From a virus, in IMG/VR virus record IMGVR_UViG_3300025771_000033, positions 1 to 56,111 of that record: DNA of 56,111 bases, one strand, 5' to 3'. Positions 1 through 6,514 of this stretch are shown here, one piece after another. A model generated the notes under the pieces. The model did no database searches. It was not told the origin of the DNA and was given only the letters and a program-made list of their open reading frames with translations. Made by a program: the position numbers and the translations under genes. Each line of letters begins with the position of its first letter. The stretch's first letter is position 1.

Positions 1-1
1 A

Positions 2-64
2 AACGCTAGTGCAATGCGTGAAGATGCCGTTTGGAATGCAACCAATAGTCAAATGGAGGACTAA
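2..64 (+). CDS. C-terminal part of a 44-residue protein split by the window ends
   Basis: Open frame from base 2 to a TAA at 62-64, coding NASAMREDAVWNATNSQMED. Base 1 completes the last codon (GG) of the open frame at 56041-56111, so end and start join without a frameshift into one 44-residue protein. The stop directly abuts the ATG of the next gene (TAAATG), as is usual in this module. No family recognised; small hydrophilic early protein. Confidence 0.65.
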   Translation, partial: NASAMREDAVWNATNSQMED

Positions 65-733
65 ATGTTTCACATCACGCCCAAATCAAAGAATGCCAAA
101 GTAGGCAAGATGGCGGTGACCACTAGTACTGCGACAACATGTCCCAGCGCATGTCCATTCAAAGATAATGGATGCTATGCGGAGAGTGGACCGCTGAAGC
201 TGCACTGGCTCAAAGTCACCGAAGGTGAGCGTGGCGATGATTGGTCTACATTTCTTGACAAGATCAAAGACATGCCGGAGGGTAGCAAGTGGCGACACAA
301 TCAAGCTGGCGACCTGCCGGGTGACACAAAAGACCTTGACAGCGCTAAGTGCGCTGATCTTGCCAAAGCTAATGAGGGCAAGCGTGGGTTTACATACACA
401 CACTATGACGTACTGGACAACTTCCAGAATGCCATAACTGTCAATATTATGAATCACTTAGGCTTCACTGTTAATGTGTCGGCTAATAATCTTGATCATG
501 CAGACCAGCTATGCGATCTTGACATAGCTCCGGTGGCAACTGTATTGCCGATTGAGCAGACAACCAACACTGTGACACCAAAAGGCAGGAAGGTTGTGGT
601 ATGTCCCGCCACCTACAAAGATGAAGTATCGTGTGCAGATTGTATGCTGTGCGAGAAGCGTGATCGTAAGGTTATCGTAGGCTTCCCGGCTCACGGTACA
701 AGCAAGAGGAAAGCATCAGCAATTGCCGCTTGA
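65..733 (+). CDS. Cysteine-rich conserved phage protein (222 aa)
   Basis: 222 residues with two cysteine clusters: an N-terminal TTCPSACPFKDNGCYAE (around residues 24-40) and a C-terminal CPATYKDEVSCADCMLC (around 180-196). The spacing suggests metal or Fe-S binding, but this is inference. Similar Cys-rich early proteins are known from several phages (some annotated as gp88-like); I do not know a reaction for them. The start is the ATG directly after the stop of the preceding gene, with GGAGG at 55-59 upstream. The gene is followed by the hairpin at 735-787, which separates it from the next small gene. Confidence 0.75.
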   Translation: MFHITPKSKNAKVGKMAVTTSTATTCPSACPFKDNGCYAESGPLKLHWLKVTEGERGDDWSTFLDKIKDMPEGSKWRHNQAGDLPGDTKDLDSAKCADLAKANEGKRGFTYTHYDVLDNFQNAITVNIMNHLGFTVNVSANNLDHADQLCDLDIAPVATVLPIEQTTNTVTPKGRKVVVCPATYKDEVSCADCMLCEKRDRKVIVGFPAHGTSKRKASAIAA

Positions 734-734
734 C

Positions 735-787
735 TTAATAGGTGTTATGTAGTAGAGTATCTAACGATACTACATAACGCCTATTAA
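735..787 (+). repeat. Early-module long hairpin, copy 1
   Basis: Inverted repeat with 20-base arms at 735-754 and 768-787 and a 13-base loop (GAGTATCTAACGA). The arms pair throughout with one T-G wobble. The outer ends read TTAAT/ATTAA. The loop nearly matches that of the copy at 55653-55704 (GAGTATCTACGA) although the stem sequences differ. It lies between two early genes, 26 bases ahead of the ribosome site of the gene at 823. There is no T-run, so it is not a standard terminator; an RNase III site, mRNA-stability element or protein-binding site are possible. Confidence 0.85.
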
Positions 788-822
788 TTATTCCATTATA
801 GGACTGTTTTTTGGAGATTGAC

Positions 823-1044
823 ATGAAGAAAGTTATCCACATAAACCAGCATGTTATCAAGAGTAACGCCAAGAGTGGCGAACGTGAGCCAGTGATAACC
901 GTAAAGACATACAAAGATAATAACTATGCTCACGAAGTTTATGTTGACGGACCATGTAAAATAGTATATAGTCCTGACAAGCCACTGAGTTGTGGTGCTA
1001 AAGTGTGGATCGAAACCGAAGCAGAGGTAAAGATAAATGAGTAA
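823..1044 (+). CDS. Small conserved early phage protein (73 aa)
   Basis: 73 residues beginning MKKVIHINQHVIKSN, with a predicted beta-rich body (VITVKTYK, VYVDGPCKIVYSPDKPLSCGAKVWIETE). Similar short proteins occur in other marine phages; function unknown. An in-frame TTG at 811 is possible, but ATG 823 is preferred because TTGGAGATTGACATG places GGAG seven bases upstream. The same leader (GGAGATTGACCATG) precedes the gene at 55466, and both follow a long hairpin, suggesting shared early regulation. The end overlaps the next start by eight bases. Confidence 0.8.
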   Translation: MKKVIHINQHVIKSNAKSGEREPVITVKTYKDNNYAHEVYVDGPCKIVYSPDKPLSCGAKVWIETEAEVKINE

Positions 1045-1186
1045 CCATGAAAACGAAGCGATAAAAGAAGACATCTTTGATATGTGGCTGGAGCATCTGT
1101 GGCTGGATGGATGGGATAAAGACGATCTTGAAACCTACAAAGAAGCTGCACGTAGAACTGAATCAGAATGGCTGGAGATGAACTAA
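1037..1186 (+). CDS. Small acidic hypothetical protein (49 aa)
   Basis: ATG at 1037 lies inside the end of the previous gene; the frame stays open to a TAA at 1184-1186 that overlaps the next ATG (TAATG). The 49-residue product starts MSNHENEAIKEDIFDMW and is rich in Trp, Glu and Asp. The tight overlap on both sides and the absence of any other sense frame across 1045-1185 are the support. No family recognised. Confidence 0.65.
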   Translation: MSNHENEAIKEDIFDMWLEHLWLDGWDKDDLETYKEAARRTESEWLEMN

Positions 1187-1365
1187 TGAACGCACTACAC
1201 ATACACGGCGTAGAGAATATCAAAGTAAGGCAAGATAGCAGCTTTGATACCTTCACAACTGTAACCGTGACTGTTACGGATAGAGATAACAAACGCTTTG
1301 AATTACAGTTATTTACAGATAAAAACTTTGTACCTAACATGGAGGTAGAGCATGTCGATGATTGA
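1186..1365 (+). CDS. Small hypothetical protein (59 aa)
   Basis: 59 residues from ATG 1186 (MNALHIHGVENIKVRQDSS), a beta-rich sequence with a run of alternating Thr and Val. GGAG at 1173-1176 lies nine bases upstream, and the ATG overlaps the preceding stop, so 1186 is preferred to the in-frame ATG at 1168. The last 14 bases overlap the next gene. Not recognised. Confidence 0.65.
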   Translation: MNALHIHGVENIKVRQDSSFDTFTTVTVTVTDRDNKRFELQLFTDKNFVPNMEVEHVDD

Positions 1366-1567
1366 TTTCGTAGAGATAGAGCTTGGTGGTGACAAGTGGA
1401 AGATATCGTGGGACACTAGAACCCGTAAGAAGATTAAGACTAGAGGCGAAGAGGCTGGTCTTATGTATACGATATACTCTCTAAAAGACTTGACGCCAGC
1501 ACAGGCGTATGATATAGCTATGCTTCAACTTGAGTGGCTGAAAAAGGATCAGGTCTATGTTATCTAA
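1352..1567 (+). CDS. Small hypothetical protein (71 aa)
   Basis: 71 residues (MSMIDFVEIELGGDKWKIS...), a mixed alpha/beta small protein with a basic stretch TRTRKKIKTR. GGAGGT sits about six bases before the ATG, a strong site located inside the previous gene, so the two are probably translationally coupled. Ends 11 bases into the next gene. No family recognised. Confidence 0.7.
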   Translation: MSMIDFVEIELGGDKWKISWDTRTRKKIKTRGEEAGLMYTIYSLKDLTPAQAYDIAMLQLEWLKKDQVYVI

Positions 1568-1739
1568 ACAAGAGTGGGACGAACTGCAACAGTTATCCTA
1601 CAATGTGATGCCACAGTGGTGGTATAATCTTGACGAGCGTGATGCTATGTATAAAGCATATGTAAAAGGACATCAGGAATGGGAGAAAAAAGAAAGCGTA
1701 AAGGTTCTGTGGGGAACTCCAAGCGTGGACATGGAGTGA
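1557..1739 (+). CDS. Small Trp/Tyr-rich hypothetical protein (60 aa)
   Basis: 60 residues beginning MLSKQEWDELQQLSYNVMPQ, rich in aromatic residues. The ATG overlaps the end of the preceding gene by 11 bases. Its last 61 bases also code, in another frame, for the start of the basic protein at 1679, so it is one of several nested pairs in this module. Function unknown. Confidence 0.6.
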   Translation: MLSKQEWDELQQLSYNVMPQWWYNLDERDAMYKAYVKGHQEWEKKESVKVLWGTPSVDME

Positions 1740-1840
1740 AACGCAATCCCCATGCAAAGGTATTAGAGCAATACCTGTACCGCAATCGCATCCTTCCCAA
1801 TAAAAAGAAGGATGTTAAACCGGAGATAACTGATGAGTAA
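1679..1840 (+). CDS. Small very basic protein (53 aa), nested start
   Basis: 53 residues from ATG 1679, beginning MGEKRKRKGSVGNSKRGHG, with about a third Lys/Arg. AAAGGA at 1665-1670 is a plausible ribosome site. It overlaps the previous gene by 61 bases and reaches a TAA at 1838-1840 overlapping the next start, filling what would otherwise be a 93-base gap. The charge suggests nucleic-acid binding (inference). A shadow of the upstream gene is possible for the first 20 codons, but not for the rest. Confidence 0.6.
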   Translation: MGEKRKRKGSVGNSKRGHGVKRNPHAKVLEQYLYRNRILPNKKKDVKPEITDE

Positions 1841-2078
1841 TGAAGCGAAGAAATACAACTGGTTTTATGGTGATAGTGTACAATACACTGTAGAAGAATA
1901 TATTAGTAAGATACACGAACTTATATCTAGTGCTACTAACCAAATGCAGGAATGTGATGGTGATCTATTCATGTCTGAGTATCAAAAACTTATACAGGGC
2001 GCACATAAGTTAAGCTACCTTAACGATCAAATGGGACAAGAAAAAGTAAGCCATCTTAAACTTCAACCAAAGGAATAA
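1833..2078 (+). CDS. Small hypothetical protein (81 aa)
   Basis: 81 residues (MSNEAKKYNWFYGDSVQYTVEEY...), mainly helical in appearance, hydrophilic, no membrane segment. CCGGAGATAACTG upstream supplies GGAG about seven bases before the ATG, which overlaps the end of the basic protein gene. Stands two bases ahead of the likely repair gene at 2081. Not recognised. Confidence 0.7.
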   Translation: MSNEAKKYNWFYGDSVQYTVEEYISKIHELISSATNQMQECDGDLFMSEYQKLIQGAHKLSYLNDQMGQEKVSHLKLQPKE

Positions 2079-2080
2079 GA

Positions 2081-2617
2081 ATGAATATATTCTATCTACA
2101 TAAAAACCCAAAGACCTGTGCTGAGATGCACTGCGACAAGCATGTGGTCAAGATGATCTTGGAATATGCACAGCTACTTAGCACAGCGCATCGTGTACTG
2201 GATGGCGACGAGTGGGCAGATCGTGTAGGCTTATATAAAGCAACGCACAAGAACCATCCGTCTGCTGTGTGGGCCAGAGAGTCGGCAGGTAATTATTTCT
2301 GGTTGAATAAATTGTTTCAAGAACTATGTAAGGAGTACACCAAACGCTATGATAAAATACATGGCAGTCAAATCAGATTGGGCGACTACTTATATGTATT
2401 GCCAAGCTCTTTGAATGAAGGCTTTGAAGGCATTGAGACAGGCTTAACAGAGCCGCCGCAGTGTATGCCTGATTACTGTAAAGCAGAAGGTGATGCCGTC
2501 ATGGGGTATCGTAACTACTATATCAGAGAGAAGTCATACATGGCACATTGGAACTTTACACCGGAGCCGGTATGGTATACCATTGGCATGGCAGCAGAGG
2601 TGGCGAAGGTAGCATGA
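2081..2617 (+). CDS. Pyrimidine-dimer DNA glycosylase-like conserved phage protein
   Basis: 178 residues. The start MNIFYLHKNPKTCAEMHCDK, the block HVVKMILEYAQLLSTAHR and the block YKATHKNHPSAVWARES match a phage and bacterial family usually annotated as pyrimidine-dimer glycosylase/AP-lyase related (T4 DenV class); I recall this by pattern, not search. Such an enzyme would excise UV-induced dimers from phage DNA, fitting a sunlit-ocean habitat. The cytoplasmic location follows from the lack of a signal peptide. An unrelated member of the same small superfamily is possible, so the reaction is less sure than the family. ATG at 2614 of the next frame overlaps its stop. Confidence 0.6.
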   Translation: MNIFYLHKNPKTCAEMHCDKHVVKMILEYAQLLSTAHRVLDGDEWADRVGLYKATHKNHPSAVWARESAGNYFWLNKLFQELCKEYTKRYDKIHGSQIRLGDYLYVLPSSLNEGFEGIETGLTEPPQCMPDYCKAEGDAVMGYRNYYIREKSYMAHWNFTPEPVWYTIGMAAEVAKVA

Positions 2618-2772
2618 ACGCATTGTATGATATAATAGAGGAACAAGAATATGGAAATGAAAGTGTTCGATCAGGTCTACAACGAACTAACACTGCTACA
2701 ACAGGAGGACGTGGACGACCTAAGCATAGCCGAGCAGTCCCTGATGGCGGCTATGGTTTTTACTATGACTAA
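2614..2772 (+). CDS. Doubtful small ORF (52 aa) overlapping the next gene
   Basis: ATG 2614 overlaps the preceding stop (ATGA), which is the usual coupling here, and GAAGG lies upstream. The 52-residue product (MNALYDIIEEQEYGNESVR...) ends in a Gly/Arg/Tyr-rich tail that looks like an out-of-frame reading of the gene at 2651, with which it shares 122 bases. Either only the first part is used to couple translation, or it is a real short protein. Confidence 0.35.
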   Translation: MNALYDIIEEQEYGNESVRSGLQRTNTATTGGRGRPKHSRAVPDGGYGFYYD

Positions 2773-2872
2773 TGCACCGTCCGTGCTAAACGGATTGTGC
2801 TTGATTTCTAACACCTTTAATGGTATACTAGCAGATTATACATTAAAAGATATCCAACTTGGAGGAGAGTAA
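2651..2872 (+). CDS. Small acidic helical protein (73 aa)
   Basis: 73 residues (MEMKVFDQVYNELTLLQQED...), a likely all-helical protein with a hydrophobic middle (SLMAAMVFTM). GAGG lies nine bases before ATG 2651; a second ATG at 2657 is also possible. The gene ends two bases before the next start. It is preferred over the overlapping frame at 2614 because its composition is that of a folded protein. Function unknown. Confidence 0.6.
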   Translation: MEMKVFDQVYNELTLLQQEDVDDLSIAEQSLMAAMVFTMTNAPSVLNGLCLISNTFNGILADYTLKDIQLGGE

Positions 2873-2873
2873 C

Positions 2874-3092
2874 ATGAATATTCCTGCGTTTAAAGACATC
2901 GAAGATGTTCAGAAGTTTCTTCGCTATGGTGGTGATGAGTGGTGTCGCCCTATGGTAGAGGAGTATATGGAACTTATTGCCTTTGATGCAAAGCCAGAGG
3001 ACATTGATATTGAAGAACTCAATGGCTGGCTTGAGCATGAACTGGTGTCTGTGACCGACGGCTACAGGGGTTGGGGCGATGAACACTGTTGA
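2874..3092 (+). CDS. Small acidic hypothetical protein (72 aa)
   Basis: 72 residues (MNIPAFKDIEDVQKFLRYGG...), strongly acidic in the second half. GGAGGAG precedes ATG 2874 by about six bases, so the in-frame TTG at 2859 inside that ribosome site is rejected. The next small gene begins 14 bases before the stop. Not recognised. Confidence 0.7.
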   Translation: MNIPAFKDIEDVQKFLRYGGDEWCRPMVEEYMELIAFDAKPEDIDIEELNGWLEHELVSVTDGYRGWGDEHC

Positions 3093-3240
3093 AGCAATAG
3101 AGGAGACGCTAGAGATACTGAGCCAGCTTCAACTGAATGGCTCAGTAACGATGGAAGACAGTGACAAAGTGTCACAGTGCATCCAACAACTACATCAAAT
3201 CCGTTTCAACCTAAAGATGAGAGATAATCAAAATGTTTGA
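3079..3240 (+). CDS. Small hypothetical protein (53 aa)
   Basis: 53 residues from ATG 3079 (MNTVEAIEETLEILSQLQLN...), predicted as two amphipathic helices. GGGG at 3073-3076 is only a weak ribosome site, but the gene overlaps its neighbours at both ends (14 bases upstream, 8 downstream) and fills the interval before the DUF932 gene. Not recognised. Confidence 0.65.
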   Translation: MNTVEAIEETLEILSQLQLNGSVTMEDSDKVSQCIQQLHQIRFNLKMRDNQNV

Positions 3241-4093
3241 CCATGACAAACTTAACTTTTCTGTAGAGAAGTTTGACCTGCAAGACGTACCGACTGACAT
3301 TGGTGTGGGCTTGCGTCGTGTAGATACTGGACAGACACTAGCTATTGTATCTGATAGCTACGAACCTGTACAATATCTTGATATTGTGGAGAACCTTGAA
3401 CAGTCAATCAATATGTCAGGCATTGATCTAGAGGCTGCTAAATTTGAAACCAACGTCATCAATGATGGTATGCAGCTAGAGCTTACTGCTAAGTTCTTTG
3501 CGGAGTCCACAACCATTGATGGCAGGAACGATATGGTCACGCCGCAGTTCAAGTTTCGTACCAGCCACAACAGGACATGGGCTAACAACGGGATGATGGG
3601 ATACTTTCGTTCCGCATGTTATAATACTCTGGTTGACGGCAACAAGCTGGCGTATGTCTATGGCCGTCACTCTAAGAACTTCTCTGTGCCGAGCTTTGCA
3701 GGTAAGATCAGGGCAGCATCGGACTATATCTCCAACGCTGGTATAAATAAGATGCACCGCTGGTATCAGACCCCCGTGTCCAGAGATCAGGCTATCAATT
3801 TGTTTAGCCGTACACTGGCAAAGCGTCTGGACAACGTGACCAAAGCACAGGTACCTAACAAGGTGATGCTCTCCAACCTGATGAAAACATTTGACGAGGA
3901 GAACCGTCACATTATTGGGCGTGGCAACTATGAGAAGTATGGGGAGCGTACTGAAGGCACACTCTGGACTGCATATCAGGCTGCTACGGCATGGTCTACG
4001 CACGTACCAAAAGAGAACACCAGAGTCCTGCGTGAAGATAAAGTACGGAAGATGATGGACTCAACCCACTGGAAGGAACTGGAGAATGTCTAA
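3233..4093 (+). CDS. DUF932-family protein (286 aa)
   Basis: 286 residues matching the phage/plasmid DUF932 family by its characteristic blocks: an early SDSYEPVQYLDIVENLE, a central RTSHNRTWANNGMMGYFRS followed by ACYNTLV, and a C-terminal NYEKYGERTEGTLWTAYQAAT. The family is widespread in phages and plasmids; no biochemical role is firmly established. It is cytoplasmic (no signal or membrane segment). Position among early genes suggests a host-takeover or DNA-related role. The start ATG 3233 lies inside the end of the previous gene. Confidence 0.85.
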   Translation: MFDHDKLNFSVEKFDLQDVPTDIGVGLRRVDTGQTLAIVSDSYEPVQYLDIVENLEQSINMSGIDLEAAKFETNVINDGMQLELTAKFFAESTTIDGRNDMVTPQFKFRTSHNRTWANNGMMGYFRSACYNTLVDGNKLAYVYGRHSKNFSVPSFAGKIRAASDYISNAGINKMHRWYQTPVSRDQAINLFSRTLAKRLDNVTKAQVPNKVMLSNLMKTFDEENRHIIGRGNYEKYGERTEGTLWTAYQAATAWSTHVPKENTRVLREDKVRKMMDSTHWKELENV

Positions 4094-4229
4094 GAAATCT
4101 GACGGCAAGTACGACCCGACACTACATCGAATCAAGAAGCGTACATCAATAGGGGCGGGAAATTTATCCCGTCCCAAAAACAAACACAAGAAACTTAACT
4201 GGAAAAAGTATAGAGGACAAGGTCGATGA
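4086..4229 (+). CDS. Small very basic protein (47 aa)
   Basis: 47 residues (MSKKSDGKYDPTLHRIKKRT...), Lys/Arg-rich from end to end. ATG 4086 is preceded by GGAG at 4081-4084, close but usable, and overlaps the DUF932 stop. Its TGA overlaps the ATG of the next micro-gene (ATGA). The charge hints at nucleic-acid binding; no family recognised. Confidence 0.65.
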   Translation: MSKKSDGKYDPTLHRIKKRTSIGAGNLSRPKNKHKKLNWKKYRGQGR

Positions 4230-4282
4230 ACTTAGACTTGATAAGAATACTTATTGATATATTGTTCGCAGGAGTAACGTAA
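4226..4282 (+). CDS. 18-residue hydrophobic micro-ORF
   Basis: ATG 4226 overlaps the preceding TGA and its TAA overlaps the next ATG at 4282, so it bridges two genes exactly. The product MNLDLIRILIDILFAGVT is hydrophobic and could be a membrane peptide, or translation may matter only to couple the flanking genes. A chance frame cannot be excluded for so short a sequence. Confidence 0.45.
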   Translation: MNLDLIRILIDILFAGVT

Positions 4283-4479
4283 TGTCCTACATCATAACTC
4301 AATCTGAAGACGACACAGTTACTGACATAGATAACTTTGATGTTATGATAGATCAGGAGAAGGAAGAAGTATATATCTTCGATCATTATGAGGATGCTGT
4401 CGCCTATCTTATGTGTCATGGTATACGAGAATTGTCTACAGGTTTTCCCTTCAATATAAAGATAGAGAAGTTACAATGA
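4282..4479 (+). CDS. Small acidic hypothetical protein (65 aa)
   Basis: 65 residues (MSYIITQSEDDTVTDIDNFD...), acidic, beta-alpha pattern with DQEKEEVYIFDHYEDAVAYL. AGGAG seven bases before ATG 4282 is a strong site. Its stop overlaps the start of the hydrolase gene, so the two are likely co-translated. Not recognised. Confidence 0.7.
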   Translation: MSYIITQSEDDTVTDIDNFDVMIDQEKEEVYIFDHYEDAVAYLMCHGIRELSTGFPFNIKIEKLQ

Positions 4480-4958
4480 AGTACATTGGTATTTTTCTAC
4501 TAGCTACCTTATTAGTAACTCTTAAAAGTGTAACTGTAAAAGCTGATGAACTATCATGTCTCGCAGAAGCAGTTTATTTTGAGGCACGTTCAGAACCGTT
4601 TGTTGCGCAGCTTGCGGTAGCTAATGTTATCCTTGCACGAGTAGAGTCGCATCGTTATCCAGATAACATCTGTGATGTAGTACATCAAGGAAAGAAGTGG
4701 AAAGGTAAACTTGTACGAAACAAATGTCAGTTCTCCTACTGGTGTGACGGTAAGCCGGAAACCATAGCCAATGTTGATGCTTATCGAGAGTCGGTCAGCG
4801 CAGCAGAGCTTGCTCTAAAAGGTGCTATTCTGAGTCAGACGGGAGGTGCTACTCATTACCATGCCGCCTACGTTACCCCTTATTGGGCAACCGATGAGGA
4901 CTTCATGGTGCTAGGGCAGGTTGGTAGTCACATCTTTTATCTTGACACTCGCAATTAA
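4476..4958 (+). CDS. Secreted SleB-type cell wall hydrolase (Hydrolase_2)
   Basis: 160 residues. An N-terminal signal peptide (about 1-23, MKYIGIFLLATLLVTLK... with a site near VKA-DE) precedes a SleB/Hydrolase_2 domain: CLAEAVYFEARSE at 28-40, whose first Glu (31) is the usual catalytic acid, VILARV, RYPDNICDVV and CQFSYWCDG. The family cleaves peptidoglycan glycan strands. A signal peptide would let it reach the periplasm without a holin, so it may be a SAR-like or Sec-exported endolysin. It is odd that it sits among early + genes while the M15 peptidase is in the late lysis cassette. ATG 4476 is chosen because it overlaps the previous stop; an upstream in-frame start at 4413 would bury the signal peptide. 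Confidence 0.85.
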   Translation: MKYIGIFLLATLLVTLKSVTVKADELSCLAEAVYFEARSEPFVAQLAVANVILARVESHRYPDNICDVVHQGKKWKGKLVRNKCQFSYWCDGKPETIANVDAYRESVSAAELALKGAILSQTGGATHYHAAYVTPYWATDEDFMVLGQVGSHIFYLDTRN

Positions 4959-4970
4959 CAGGAGTATAAT

Positions 4971-5153
4971 ATGTCTGACAAACAGCTACAGTCCGCTTGG
5001 GAGACTCTAAACACCCATGTTAAACAACTGAAAGGTAGGGTAAGAGAACAGGAAAATACAATTAAACAATTAAGAGAAGAGTTAGCAAAAATAAAACAAA
5101 CAGAGGCAAATACCACATGGGTAGAACACGATGACAAAGGTGTACGACTTTGA
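4971..5153 (+). CDS. Short coiled-coil protein (60 aa)
   Basis: 60 residues (MSDKQLQSAWETLNTHVKQL...). Residues about 10-45 form an uninterrupted heptad pattern (LKGRVREQENTIKQLREELA), so it is probably a dimeric or trimeric coiled coil. AGGAG about eight bases before the ATG. Resembles SlyX-like short coiled coils only in shape. Function unknown. Confidence 0.65.
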   Translation: MSDKQLQSAWETLNTHVKQLKGRVREQENTIKQLREELAKIKQTEANTTWVEHDDKGVRL

Positions 5154-5301
5154 TTGGCACCGACTACAGAAAGAAGATGTTCTAAGAAAAAGTCTTGGAT
5201 ATTCTGTAGAAGTCTGGCAGCTAATGAAAGAGTCAGGCTATAATGTTAATAGTGTTGAAGACAGGAACCAATTTTTCAAAGACCTAGAGGATTTAGACTG
5301 A
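5131..5301 (+). CDS. Small hypothetical protein (56 aa)
   Basis: 56 residues from ATG 5131 (MTKVYDFDWHRLQKEDVLRK...). It starts inside the previous gene and ends in a TGA whose last base is the A of the next ATG (TGATG), filling 5154-5300. Helical, mixed charge. Not recognised. Confidence 0.65.
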   Translation: MTKVYDFDWHRLQKEDVLRKSLGYSVEVWQLMKESGYNVNSVEDRNQFFKDLEDLD

Positions 5302-5486
5302 TGAGCAGAAACCTTTGGCAGAAAGAACGAAAAGAATTGTTTCGTTCACTGGTGGGACAGTACAAGTCCGAAGGCTATAACGACAAAGAAGCAAAGAGGC
5401 TGGCCCGACTAGAGGCTGACGAGATTATGGACGACAAAGAAAGTTTCATAGAAAATATCTGGGAGGAAGCCTACGATGACAGTTGA
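5301..5486 (+). CDS. Small charged helical protein (61 aa)
   Basis: 61 residues (MSRNLWQKERKELFRSLVGQ...), very rich in Lys, Glu and Asp. Coupled by overlap to both neighbours (TGATG at its start, 11 bases shared with thyX). GAGG lies upstream at 5286-5289. No family recognised. Confidence 0.65.
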   Translation: MSRNLWQKERKELFRSLVGQYKSEGYNDKEAKRLARLEADEIMDDKESFIENIWEEAYDDS

Positions 5487-6108
5487 ACTGATTGATCACA
5501 TGGGTAGTGATCTATCTGTGGTTAACGCAGCAAGAGTTAGCTTCAATAAGGAGAGCAAGGAACTGTCAGACGGAGACACTAAACTAATACAGTATCTAGC
5601 AAAGCATAATCACTGGACACCCTTTGGTCATGCCTCCGCACAGTTCAGGATTAAAGCTCCTGTCTTTGTAGCACGTCAGTTGATGAAGCATCAGGTAGGT
5701 CTGGTCTGGAACGAGGTCAGCCGCCGCTACATTAAGACAGAGCCAGAGTTCTGGAAGCCTGACTACTGGCGGCAAGCGTCCGACGATATCAAGCAGGGTT
5801 CGCTCAGAAAGAGAGTGGCCTCGCAGTCTGTGATGGATCATATGTTCAGTGATGCGGAACGCCACTGTGCCGATGCTTACAAAGCTATGATTGACTCCGG
5901 TGTATGTGCAGAACAAGCCAGAGCAATACTACCACAAAGTCTATTGACAGAGTGGTACTGGTCTGGTACACTTATGGCTTTCGCTAGAGTTGTTAAGTTA
6001 CGCAACGCCAAAGATGCACAGCTAGAGACGAGAGAGATTGCAAAGGAGATTGATACTCACATGAATGAACTTTTTCCTGTATCATGGAGTGCGTTATGTG
6101 GAAGCTAA
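5476..6108 (+). CDS. thyX: Flavin-dependent thymidylate synthase ThyX
   Basis: 210 residues. ThyX makes dTMP from dUMP using FAD, NADPH and methylene-tetrahydrofolate. Visible features: HWTPFGHAS at 46-54, VARQ at 66-69, and the signature region KHQVGLVWNEVSRRY at 71-85. The classical RHR-x7-S becomes KHQ-x8-S, with one extra residue; I believe similar variants occur in other phage ThyX. Also LPQSLLTEWYWSGTLMAF and a C-terminal FPVSWSAL. Together with NrdJ (12990) it supplies dNTPs for replication. GAGG about ten bases before the ATG. Length is normal for the family. Confidence 0.9.
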   Translation: MTVELIDHMGSDLSVVNAARVSFNKESKELSDGDTKLIQYLAKHNHWTPFGHASAQFRIKAPVFVARQLMKHQVGLVWNEVSRRYIKTEPEFWKPDYWRQASDDIKQGSLRKRVASQSVMDHMFSDAERHCADAYKAMIDSGVCAEQARAILPQSLLTEWYWSGTLMAFARVVKLRNAKDAQLETREIAKEIDTHMNELFPVSWSALCGS

Positions 6109-6254
6109 TATTGAAGAAGGAGTTTGGTGATGTGGTTGTCAAGAATTTTCGCACGAAAAAAGAAGCCGAGGAAGAGCTTCGAAACAGAGACAACCTCACT
6201 CAACATCTTACCCACAAATCTGCAAGAGGAGTATATGAAATCCAAAAAGGATAA
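6096..6254 (+). CDS. Small basic hypothetical protein (52 aa)
   Basis: 52 residues from ATG 6096 (MWKLILKKEFGDVVVKNFRT...), a beta-hairpin-then-helix pattern (KKEAEEELRNRD). It overlaps the end of thyX by 13 bases and the next gene by 20. This frame is preferred to the overlapping one opened by ATG 6124, whose first 37 residues look like a shadow of it. Not recognised. Confidence 0.7.
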   Translation: MWKLILKKEFGDVVVKNFRTKKEAEEELRNRDNLTQHLTHKSARGVYEIQKG

Positions 6255-6447
6255 AGAGATGGAAGTTCTTATTGAAGTATATAAACCAAAGACACGAGGT
6301 AAAATGCAAACATCTTTCAAAGCAGCATGGCGTAAGCTTGAAAGAGTTGACCAGATTGAAACGCTGATATCACTGGAGAAGGAGTTAGCAGCAGAGCGAA
6401 GAGAAATATCTTTGGAACTGTATCAAAATAGCAAAGGTAAATGGTAA
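6235..6447 (+). CDS. Small charged helical protein (70 aa)
   Basis: 70 residues from ATG 6235 (MKSKKDKEMEVLIEVYKPKT...), with a long helix ISLEKELAAERREISLEL near the end. GAGGAG stands just before the ATG inside the previous gene. A longer reading from 6124 is rejected as a shadow. Last gene before the hairpin at 6450. Confidence 0.65.
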   Translation: MKSKKDKEMEVLIEVYKPKTRGKMQTSFKAAWRKLERVDQIETLISLEKELAAERREISLELYQNSKGKW

Positions 6448-6449
6448 AC

Positions 6450-6501
6450 TTAATTGAGTCTTAGTAGTGAAGTTTCTACGAAACTACTAAGGCTCAATTA
6501 A
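6450..6501 (+). repeat. Early-module long hairpin, copy 2
   Basis: Arms of 19 bases at 6450-6468 and 6483-6501 pair throughout with one T-G wobble; outer ends are TTAATTGAG/CTCAATTAA. Inside, AGTTT (6471-6475) and AAACT (6481-6485) offer an alternative inner stem around CTACG. The hairpin begins three bases after the previous stop and ends three bases before the TTTGGAGA ribosome site of the primase-helicase, so it could influence that gene's translation. Stem sequence differs from the other copies while the architecture is kept. Confidence 0.85.
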
Positions 6502-6514
6502 TTTGGAGAAGTTT

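Noticed and set aside
6124-6234. Upstream extension of the gene at 6235
   Set aside because: The stretch is read in another frame by the better-supported gene at 6096, and the ribosome site lies just before ATG 6235.
6503-6514. TTG start of the primase-helicase
   Set aside because: The TTG lies inside the TTTGGAGA ribosome site that serves ATG 6515.
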